From JBLHUT01 sp047629975 (lineage in GTDB: Bacteria; Pseudomonadota; Alphaproteobacteria; Rhodobacterales; Rhodobacteraceae), in the NCBI GenBank assembly GCA_047629975.1, contig JBLHUT010000205.1:1-6494 (forward strand): DNA of 6,494 nt, written 5' to 3'. The position numbers and the translations under genes were made by a program. Under the pieces are notes generated by a model. The model did not search any database. It had not been told where the DNA came from and worked only from the letters and a program-made list of their open reading frames with translations. Shown one piece after another: positions 1-5,801 of this stretch. The number at the start of each line of letters is the position of its first letter. Position 1 is the first letter of the stretch.

Positions 1-1
1 T

Positions 2-2425
2 GTGGTCTTTCTGGGAGGTGTCGTGGTGTATTATCTCGCGGCGCAATCATTGCCCGACTACAACAAACGCTATGCACTTGAGGGTCTGAACGGACCTGTC
101 GAGATCGTGCGCGACAACGCCAACGTTCCGCATATTTTCGGCACCAACGATCCCGACATCTATTTCGGATTGGGGTTTGCCCATGCGCAAGACAGGCTTT
201 GGCAGATGACGACCCTGCGCCGCGCGGCCCAGGGACGCCTGTCCGAGGTGTTCGGCACCCGCACCGTCAAAACCGACGAATTGATGCGCCGCCTCGACCT
301 TTACGGTGTGGCCCAACAGGCCGTCGCCGCGCAAGATCCCGGAGCGATTGCGGCGCTACAGGCGTATTCGGCAGGCGTGAACGCATGGATTGCTACCGTC
401 AACAAAGACGCCCTTGGCCGCGGCGCGCCCGAATTTTTCCTGTTCGCACCCAACATCGCCCCGTGGCGGCCCGCCGACAGCATCGGGGTCGGCAAGTTGA
501 TGGCCCTGCGACTTTCCAGCCACGTGCAGGCGGAGGTTTTGCGCGCGCAAGCCGCGCTGTTGCTTCCGGCCGGGCGTTTGCGCGACCTGTTGCCAGATGC
601 GCCCGGTGCAGGCCTGGTTGAATTGCCCGAATACGGGGCCTTGTTTCCAAAGTCGTGGCCACAGACGGCGACCGCGCTCATCGCCCAAACGCCCCGTGAC
701 GATTTTCTCGCGGTGGTCCAGCCATGGGCCTTTGCCGGGGCCTCCAACGGCTTTGCCGCGGCCCCTGCGCGCTCGGCGGCGGGGGGCACCTTGCTGGCCA
801 ACGACCCGCATCTGGGCTTTTCTGCCCCAAGCATCTGGTATCTGGCGCGGCTTCAACTGGCCACGGGCGGCGTGATCGGGGCGACAATTCCCGGTGCACC
901 CATTGTTCTTGCCGGACGGTCGCAAACATTGGGTTGGGGCGGGACCTCGGCTTATGTGGACGATCAGGATGTGATGATCGAGGAGCTCAACCCCGCCAAT
1001 GCCCAACAATACCGGACCCCCCAAGGCTGGAAACCGTTTCAAAACCGCCGCACTATCATCGAGATCAAGGACGCCGCCCCCCTGACCATAACGTTGCGCA
1101 ACACCGAAAACGGCCCCGTGCTGCCCGGCGGCCACTACGGGTTGGCGTCTATCACGCCGCCCGGCCATGTTGCCGCCATCCGCTGGACAGCGCTTGATCC
1201 CGACGACACCACCTTTACCGCCATGCTCGGACTGATGCGCGCAACCACGGTTGACGAAGCGCTGGACGCGCTTGAGGGATACAAATCTCCCCCGCTCAAC
1301 ATGACCCTCGCCGATACCGGACAGATCGCAATGCAGGTGATCGGCGCGATCCCGTCGCGCGACATCGACAACGTCAATCAGGGCCGGCTTCCGAATTTGG
1401 GCTGGATGGAGGTGAACCGGTGGAAAGGGGCAATGCCCTACGCCCGCAACCCGCGGTTTCTGGCACCCGAAGGGGGCTTGCTCGGGAACACGAACAACAA
1501 AACGGTCGCAGCACCCTTCCCGGATCACCTAAGCTTTGTTTGGGGCGACACACAGCGCATCCAGCGGTGGCAAAAACTGATGCAGGACCGGACAGTTCAT
1601 ACCCGCGAAAGCTTTATCGACACACAGCTCGACACTGTCTCGGTGACCGCCCGCGCCCTGCTGCCGCTGATTGCCCGCGATCTGTGGTTTACCGGAGAGG
1701 CCGCCGCAACCGGAACCGTCGAGGGCCAACGCAAGAGCGCGCTGGATCTTCTGGCAAGCTGGAACGGCGAAATGAGCGAACATCTTCCAGAGCCGCTGAT
1801 CTATGCGACCTGGCTGCGCCTGCTGAACCAGAAGTTGATCCGCGACGACATCGGACCGCTCTCGGATCAGTTCCTGCACCCCGATCCGATCTTTATCGAA
1901 CGGGTATTTCGCAACATCGACGGGGCCGCGGCCTGGTGCGATATCCGTCAGTCGACAGTGGCGGAAACCTGCGCCGACCTCAGCCGCATAGCGCTTGACG
2001 AAGCACTGGTCTGGATCGGTGAAACGTACGGCACGGCTCTTGAATCCCTGCGCTGGGGGGATGCACATGTCGCCCGCCACGATCATCCCGTGCTTGGCGA
2101 TGTTCCTGTGCTCAAGTGGCTGGTCAACATCCGCCAATCCACCAGCGGGGGCGACCAGACCCTGCAACGCGGGCTGACATCAGGCGCGATGCCGCGTCCC
2201 TTCGACAACGTCCACGGTGCCGGCTATCGGGGTGTCTATGATTTTGCCGATCCTGACAGTTCGGTCTTTATCATGTCCACAGGACAATCAGGGCATCCGC
2301 TCAGCCGGCATTACGATGATCTGGGCGTGCTGTGGCGGCGCGGCGAATACCTGCCGATGACCCTCGATCCGGCTTTGGCACGTGCCGCCTCTGTCGGTGT
2401 GACCGAGTTGGTGCCGCGCCCCTGA
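2..2425 (+). CDS. Penicillin acylase family (S45) Ntn-hydrolase precursor, N-terminus cut by window edge
   Basis: A self-processing amidase that would hydrolyse an amide bond in an acylated substrate; family members act on beta-lactams, acyl-homoserine lactones or acylated peptides, and the substrate here cannot be read from sequence. 807 residues are visible. Residues 1-15 are hydrophobic (end of a signal peptide or anchor), so the GTG at position 2 is probably internal and the true start lies upstream. The alpha-subunit shows VPHI (42-45), AQDRLWQM (62-69) and the RRAAQGRLSEVFG region (73-85). The beta-subunit nucleophile is Ser248 in GASNGF, predicted to be freed by cleavage after Ala247. 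The DDQD run (320-323) fits the calcium-binding region, GNTNN (495-499) carries the likely oxyanion-hole Asn, and GQSGHP...HYDD (761-773) is the typical C-terminal block. Cys646 and Cys657 could form a disulfide, consistent with a periplasmic enzyme. It lies convergent to hflX. Family call is strong; specificity is unknown. Confidence 0.93.
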   Translation: MVFLGGVVVYYLAAQSLPDYNKRYALEGLNGPVEIVRDNANVPHIFGTNDPDIYFGLGFAHAQDRLWQMTTLRRAAQGRLSEVFGTRTVKTDELMRRLDLYGVAQQAVAAQDPGAIAALQAYSAGVNAWIATVNKDALGRGAPEFFLFAPNIAPWRPADSIGVGKLMALRLSSHVQAEVLRAQAALLLPAGRLRDLLPDAPGAGLVELPEYGALFPKSWPQTATALIAQTPRDDFLAVVQPWAFAGASNGFAAAPARSAAGGTLLANDPHLGFSAPSIWYLARLQLATGGVIGATIPGAPIVLAGRSQTLGWGGTSAYVDDQDVMIEELNPANAQQYRTPQGWKPFQNRRTIIEIKDAAPLTITLRNTENGPVLPGGHYGLASITPPGHVAAIRWTALDPDDTTFTAMLGLMRATTVDEALDALEGYKSPPLNMTLADTGQIAMQVIGAIPSRDIDNVNQGRLPNLGWMEVNRWKGAMPYARNPRFLAPEGGLLGNTNNKTVAAPFPDHLSFVWGDTQRIQRWQKLMQDRTVHTRESFIDTQLDTVSVTARALLPLIARDLWFTGEAAATGTVEGQRKSALDLLASWNGEMSEHLPEPLIYATWLRLLNQKLIRDDIGPLSDQFLHPDPIFIERVFRNIDGAAAWCDIRQSTVAETCADLSRIALDEALVWIGETYGTALESLRWGDAHVARHDHPVLGDVPVLKWLVNIRQSTSGGDQTLQRGLTSGAMPRPFDNVHGAGYRGVYDFADPDSSVFIMSTGQSGHPLSRHYDDLGVLWRRGEYLPMTLDPALARAASVGVTELVPRP

Positions 2426-2475
2426 AAAGCCCGCCCGCGGACAAGAAACCGGAATTGTCAGGTAAGGAACCGACA

Positions 2476-2490
2476 GCGCGCGAAGCGCGC
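2476..2490. terminator. GC hairpin, possible bidirectional 3'-end structure
   Basis: Perfect 6-bp inverted repeat GCGCGC around a 3-nt loop (GAA on plus, TTC on minus). It lies 50 nt after the acylase stop and about 80 nt after the hflX stop. The stem is very stable, but no T-tract follows on either strand, so it may be an mRNA 3'-end stabiliser rather than a terminator. A terminator role is only inferred from its position between convergent genes. Confidence 0.35.
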
Positions 2491-2534
2491 CACGCCCAAC
2501 CCTGCCAAGGGGCGGGAGAGGCGCCTGTCAGCCA

Positions 2535-2556
2535 CCGCGACCAAAGTCGATCGCGG
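2535..2556. terminator. Inverted repeat downstream of hflX, possible 3'-end hairpin
   Basis: CCGCGA (2535-2540) pairs exactly with TCGCGG (2551-2556) across a 10-nt loop; a competing fold pairs CGAC with GTCG inside the same segment. It starts about 16 nt past the hflX stop codon, a fitting place for an hflX transcript end. No T-run follows, so the terminator assignment is weak. Confidence 0.35.
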
Positions 2557-2571
2557 CTCAAGACGGCTTCC

Positions 2572-3822
2572 CTAGAGCGCGTTGAAACTTTCGCGCTGGC
2601 GTTGCGTCCAGCGCACTGAAAACGTCCAGCCGGTTTCCGACTGATGCTCGTGTTCGACAATATTCTGGCCAAACAACCACGCCCGTCTACGCCCCTCGTC
2701 AAACCCCAGCTCGATGTCTTCCTCTAGCCGCACACCGTCAAGCGCTTCTGTGATACCGCTGACCAGCGCGTCCACACCTTCGCCTGTCAAAGCAGAGATC
2801 GGGATGATATCCGCGCTCCGTTGCGCACGGATCATCAATGCTGCGCGCTCGGCCTCGGGGACTTGATCGATCTTGTTCCACAGCGTCAGCATCGGCGTTT
2901 CACGGGTTACACCAAGATCCGCAAGAATGGCCGCAACATCGCCCGCCTGCTGCTCGCTTTCAGGGTGCGAGATGTCGCGGACATGCACGATCAGGTTCGC
3001 CCCGAGCACTTCTTCGAGGGTCGCCCGAAACGCCGCCACCAATTGCGTCGGCAACTCCGAGATAAAACCAACGGTATCGGACAGGATGATCTTTTGTCCG
3101 GTATCAAGCGTGACGCTGCGCATGGTCGGGTCAAGCGTTGCAAACAACAGATCCTCGGCAAAAACATCCGCGCCGGTCATCCGGTTGAACAACGTCGATT
3201 TGCCAGCATTGGTATAACCGACCAGTGCCACAACAGGAAACGGCACCTTGGCGCGCGCGGCACGGTGAAGGGCACGGGTTTTGACAACCTTGGCCAGTTG
3301 CTTTTTGATGCGGATGATCGCTTCGTCGATGGCCCGTCTGTCTGCCTCGATCTGGGTCTCGCCGGGTCCGCCGACAAACCCGAGTCCGCCACGCTGCCGC
3401 TCAAGGTGTGTCCAGGCCCGCACAAGGCGGGTGCGTTGATAACTCAGCGCCGCAAGCTCGACCTGCAAAACACCTTCGCGGGTCCGCGCGCGATCGGCAA
3501 AAATCTCAAGGATCAGTCCCGTGCGATCAAGGAGCTTCACATTCCATTCTTTTTCGAGATTGCGCTGCTGTACCGGCGTCACGGCACCGTCAACCAGCAC
3601 CAGCCCGATATCTTCGGCCTCGAACATGGCCTTCATATCCTTGACCTTACCAGATCCCAGCAATGTACTGGGCTGCATGGCACGCAAGGTCACAACCTGC
3701 CCTCCCACCACTTTGATGTCCGGCAAGGCCGCAGCAAGGGCAATCGCCTCGGCCAGCGCACCATCAGGCACACGGCGGTGATCCCCTCCCTTTATATCGG
3801 GGTGGAGAACATAGGCGCGCAT
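2572..3822 (-). CDS. hflX: GTPase HflX (ribosome-splitting/rescue factor)
   Basis: HflX binds the 50S subunit or 70S ribosome and uses GTP to split stalled or hibernating ribosomes, especially under heat stress (known for the family). The 416-residue product has the N-terminal HflX domain (about 1-115, with LLGSGK at 54-59 and PVQQRNLEK at 83-91), then a helical linker with the family signature GGPGETQIEADRR (151-163). The G domain follows: G1 GYTNAGKST (202-210), G2 region FATLDPT (227-233), G3 DTVGF (249-253), G4 NKID (316-319) and G5 SAL (343-345). The C-terminal domain ends near the stop. Length is normal for the family. The ATG at 3822 is the only in-frame ATG, GTG or TTG between an in-frame stop inside hfq and the conserved RAYVLHPDI segment, but it lacks a recognisable ribosome binding site. 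The gene lies 38 nt after hfq and is likely co-transcribed with it. Identity is firm; the exact N-terminus is uncertain. Confidence 0.96.
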   Translation of the reverse strand: MRAYVLHPDIKGGDHRRVPDGALAEAIALAAALPDIKVVGGQVVTLRAMQPSTLLGSGKVKDMKAMFEAEDIGLVLVDGAVTPVQQRNLEKEWNVKLLDRTGLILEIFADRARTREGVLQVELAALSYQRTRLVRAWTHLERQRGGLGFVGGPGETQIEADRRAIDEAIIRIKKQLAKVVKTRALHRAARAKVPFPVVALVGYTNAGKSTLFNRMTGADVFAEDLLFATLDPTMRSVTLDTGQKIILSDTVGFISELPTQLVAAFRATLEEVLGANLIVHVRDISHPESEQQAGDVAAILADLGVTRETPMLTLWNKIDQVPEAERAALMIRAQRSADIIPISALTGEGVDALVSGITEALDGVRLEEDIELGFDEGRRRAWLFGQNIVEHEHQSETGWTFSVRWTQRQRESFNAL

Positions 3823-3853
3823 CGGTTCGGCGCGGGTTGCGCCATTATCCTCA
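3792..3853 (-). promoter_or_regulatory. Shine-Dalgarno plus 17-codon mini-ORF overlapping the hflX start
   Basis: The hfq-hflX gap contains GAGG (3852-3849) just before an ATG at 3845. This opens a 17-residue frame (MAQPAPNRCAPMFSTPI) that stops at 3794-3792, inside hflX codons 10-11 and in a different frame. The annotated hflX ATG at 3822 has no such site. The mini-ORF could couple or limit hflX translation, could reflect a one-base deletion or sequence error that separates the real start from hflX, or could be chance. The GAGG-ATG spacing of 3 nt is shorter than ideal. Confidence 0.25.
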
Positions 3854-3860
3854 GGAAGTG

Positions 3861-4094
3861 TCAGTCTTCGCCCTCATATAGGCTAATGGGTTGCGACGGC
3901 ATAATCGTCGAGATGGCATGTTTGTACACCAGTTGTGATTGGCCGTCACGCCGCAACAGAACACAAAAATTGTCGAACCAGGTGATAACGCCCTGCAATT
4001 TTACCCCGTTGATCAGGAAAATCGTCACCGGAACCTTGGTCTTTCGCACGTGGTTCAGGAACGCATCCTGTAGATTTTGCTTGTCCGCAGCCAT
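3861..4094 (-). CDS. hfq: RNA chaperone Hfq
   Basis: Hfq forms a homohexameric Sm-like ring that pairs small regulatory RNAs with target mRNAs and affects their stability and translation. The 77-residue product is a clean match to the alphaproteobacterial form. It has an N-terminal helix with NLQDAFLNHVRK (7-18), an Sm1 region over about 21-47 (VPVTIFLINGVKLQG, WFDNFCVLL) and an Sm2 motif LVYKHAISTI (55-64). Tyr57-Lys58-His59 matches the proximal-face U-binding YKH motif of E. coli; Phe43 corresponds to Phe42. Arg17, Lys18 and Lys20 occupy the basic rim patch. There is a one-residue insertion relative to E. coli between the Sm motifs (RRDGQSQ), and the C-terminus is short and acidic (YEGED), without the long disordered tail of gammaproteobacteria. 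The start is supported by AAGG (4106-4103) with 8-nt spacing. It is followed by hflX and preceded by trkH, with a candidate promoter upstream. Confidence 0.98.
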   Translation of the reverse strand: MAADKQNLQDAFLNHVRKTKVPVTIFLINGVKLQGVITWFDNFCVLLRRDGQSQLVYKHAISTIMPSQPISLYEGED

Positions 4095-4102
4095 TTCGAT
4101 TG

Positions 4103-4130
4103 CCTTTTCTGTCTTTTTTTATTTTTGATA
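4103..4130 (-). promoter_or_regulatory. A-rich 5' leader of hfq with ribosome binding site (possible Hfq autoregulatory site)
   Basis: Directly upstream of hfq the minus strand carries an almost pure A-rich stretch broken by single T, G and C bases, ending in the AAGG ribosome binding site 8 nt before the ATG. It reads as a run of consecutive A-R-N triplets, the type of sequence bound by the distal face of Hfq. Hfq represses its own mRNA through leader binding in E. coli (established knowledge). That this leader does the same is inference. The run may instead simply keep the start region unstructured in a GC-rich genome. Confidence 0.4.
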
Positions 4131-4141
4131 CCGAGCATCTC

Positions 4142-4171
4142 ATCAACTGGACCGGCGCGGACGCCTGTCAA
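4142..4171 (-). promoter_or_regulatory. Candidate sigma70-type promoter for hfq-hflX
   Basis: A perfect -35 hexamer TTGACA (4171-4166) is followed, after an 18-nt spacer, by a weak -10 candidate GTTGAT (4147-4142). Transcription would start near 4135, giving a leader of roughly 40 nt that consists largely of the A-rich stretch. Alphaproteobacterial promoters often pair a good -35 with a poor -10. The -10 matches only three consensus positions, so this is tentative. Confidence 0.35.
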
Positions 4172-4244
4172 GGTCTAGTATGATACGGGCATCACCAAGT
4201 TTCCACCCCCAATACCTGTTCCGTATCCATGCAAGCAGCAGATG

Positions 4245-4280
4245 CCGGAATTGTTCGCACTAACCCCGCCAGAATTCCGG
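4245..4280 (-). repeat. 8-bp inverted repeat spanning the trkH stop codon
   Basis: CCGGAATT (4245-4252) and AATTCCGG (4273-4280) are exact reverse complements separated by 20 nt, with the trkH TAG inside the loop region. In the trkH transcript this could form a 3'-end hairpin. No T-run follows on the minus strand, so it does not look like an intrinsic terminator and would allow read-through into hfq. The function is unknown and the pairing may be chance. Confidence 0.3.
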
Positions 4281-5789
4281 ATTAAGCAGCGCAATAAACG
4301 CAAGCGTCTCCAAACGGCCCAGAACCATTGCCCCTGCAAAGACCGCTTTTGCGAAATCAGGCAAAAGCGACAGGGCGATCGGTTCGGTCAGGGCAACATT
4401 AACGATCGGCCCCGTGGTAGAGGTCGCCGCAACAGCCAGCACGATCGACGCATCCAGATCCAGCCCCGCAAGAGCCAGCAACATGGAAACCGCGGCGATC
4501 GACAAGGCGAAAAGCATAAAAAATATCCACGCTACAAACGCGCCCTGCCTGCGGATGCGCCGCGCCGCGACCCCCGATCCGCCAACCGAATGAGGGTGGA
4601 TCAATCTCTCCATCTCGCGTCGCCCGTGCGTGTACAGGGCATGAACGCGCATCAACTTGACGCCGCCCGCTGTCGTTGCCACGCCGCCCCCGATCAACGC
4701 CAGCCCCATCAGGATCAGACCCGGTGTCTCAAGGCCCGACCACGCCCGCGAGCTTTGCCAATAGGCACTTTCGAATCCGGTCGTCGTCAAAAACGACAAG
4801 ACAGCAAACATACTGCCCCAAAGCGCCTGAAAACCTGCTTGAAAATCGGATATTTCCTGAACCTCATAAGCTCCGATCCAATGGCGCAAGAACAAGAGTG
4901 CGGGAATGATCAGCACGCACGCCAACCCCATGCGCGCCTCGGGGTCAGACCGCAACCGGCGCACACCATCGGGCGTAAAATCAACGGCAAATGTCTGGCG
5001 CGTGATGGCAAAAGCAAAAAACAGAAAAATAAGCACTTCGCCAGCAAGACCCGCCTGCGCGTTCACGGTTCCCCCGACGGGGCTGATACCGCTGGTCGCA
5101 AGGGTCGACATCGCATGACAGATCGCCACGAACGGAACCTCGCCGGCAATGACAAGCGCCCCCCAAAGCACAACCGTAAGTCCCGCATAAACGGGCGCAA
5201 ACCGCCCGGCATAGCGCGCCAGCCGCTGTCTGGGGTCGCCCACGTCGCGGGCGCCAAGCTGGCGAGCGTCCTGCATGCCCGCACCCGAACCGGACCCTGT
5301 ACTGGACGTGACCTCGAAACCACCCAGATTCATCGGTGCAAGAATTGCAATCGCCGTGACCCAGACGAAATATCCCCCCACCCATCCAACCATCGCCCGC
5401 CACAGATGCAAAGTCGGGGACAGCCGATCGGGGGTGAACAAGGTCGCCCCGGTGGTGGTGAACGACGACACCATTTCGACATAGGCATTCAGGAACGTGG
5501 TGTTCCCGATCGCCTCGTAAAACGGCACCGCCAGCATCACCGGAAGCGCGGCATAACTTGCAACCAGTGTCGTCAGATGGCTGCGGGCATAACTGCGTGT
5601 CGCGCGGCCATACGTTGCCACGCACAAAAGCAACGTTCCCAACGAGAAAAGAATGCCCGAATATGTAAACGCCCGCGCCGGTAACCAGTCGCGCGTGGAA
5701 ACTGCGTAAATCACCGGCACAAACATCAAAACCGAGGCTACCGCCATCAGGATCAGGATCAACGGCAAGTTCAACAGATGGCGCATCAT
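4260..5789 (-). CDS. trkH: TrkH potassium uptake channel subunit
   Basis: TrkH is the inner-membrane pore of the Trk potassium uptake system, gated by the cytoplasmic TrkA ring. The 509-residue, strongly hydrophobic product shows the fourfold membrane-pore-membrane architecture of the SKT superfamily. The four selectivity-filter segments are visible as TTTGAT (111-116), ATSGIS (231-236), TTTGFE (335-340) and STTGPI (457-462), with filter glycines 114, 234, 338 and 460. GGGVATTAGGVK (367-378) corresponds to the glycine-rich intramembrane gate of the third repeat. GRLETLAF (491-498) and the PEFWRG end are the usual TrkH C-terminus. A cytoplasmic loop rich in Gly and Ser (about 160-190) and a basic loop (about 387-416) are the likely TrkA contact surfaces (inference). 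The start is the first of two adjacent ATGs, 12 nt after the trkA stop; AGGCGG, overlapping that stop, serves as ribosome binding site 8 nt upstream, suggesting coupled translation. Length is typical for alphaproteobacteria. Confidence 0.96.
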   Translation of the reverse strand: MMRHLLNLPLILILMAVASVLMFVPVIYAVSTRDWLPARAFTYSGILFSLGTLLLCVATYGRATRSYARSHLTTLVASYAALPVMLAVPFYEAIGNTTFLNAYVEMVSSFTTTGATLFTPDRLSPTLHLWRAMVGWVGGYFVWVTAIAILAPMNLGGFEVTSSTGSGSGAGMQDARQLGARDVGDPRQRLARYAGRFAPVYAGLTVVLWGALVIAGEVPFVAICHAMSTLATSGISPVGGTVNAQAGLAGEVLIFLFFAFAITRQTFAVDFTPDGVRRLRSDPEARMGLACVLIIPALLFLRHWIGAYEVQEISDFQAGFQALWGSMFAVLSFLTTTGFESAYWQSSRAWSGLETPGLILMGLALIGGGVATTAGGVKLMRVHALYTHGRREMERLIHPHSVGGSGVAARRIRRQGAFVAWIFFMLFALSIAAVSMLLALAGLDLDASIVLAVAATSTTGPIVNVALTEPIALSLLPDFAKAVFAGAMVLGRLETLAFIALLNPEFWRG

Positions 5790-5801
5790 GCCGAAGGCCG
5801 C

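Larger units (their letters stand above)
2426..2571. other. Intergenic gap between convergent acylase and hflX genes
   Basis: This 146-bp gap separates two 3' ends and contains no credible gene. It holds several inverted repeats: a weak 5-bp pair (2440-2444 with 2455-2459), a GC-only hairpin (2476-2490) and a 6-bp stem with a 10-nt loop (2535-2556). None is followed by a clear T-run on either strand, so no canonical intrinsic terminator is evident. Transcription of both genes must end here or nearby, by an atypical hairpin or by Rho; that part is inference. Confidence 0.7.

Noticed and set aside
2..4. GTG as the true acylase start
   Set aside because: The codon sits inside a hydrophobic segment that looks like the end of a signal sequence; the basic N-terminal part expected before it is missing, so the start is most likely left of the window.
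356..1528. A 390-codon open frame on the minus strand inside the acylase gene
   Set aside because: It is antisense to conserved Ntn-hydrolase motifs; the predicted product is compositionally biased and matches nothing recognisable.
3769..3771. GTG at hflX codon 18, preceded by GGGAGG, as an alternative hflX start
   Set aside because: It would remove the conserved RAYVLHPDI segment of HflX, and the spacing of about 11 nt is long; the upstream ATG is preferred on family grounds despite its weak ribosome binding site.
4105..4126. T-rich run on the plus strand that resembles a terminator tract
   Set aside because: No plus-strand gene ends before it and no GC-rich stem precedes it directly; on the minus strand it is the A-rich leader of hfq.
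2821..4128. A 435-codon open frame on the plus strand opposite hflX and hfq
   Set aside because: It runs antisense across two well-identified genes and the gap between them, with no recognisable domain or ribosome binding site; codon-bias shadow.
4242..5684. A 480-codon open frame on the plus strand opposite trkH
   Set aside because: It is fully antisense to a convincing trkH, and its product is Arg/His/Gln/Pro-rich low-complexity sequence with no family motif, as expected for the complement of a GC-biased gene.
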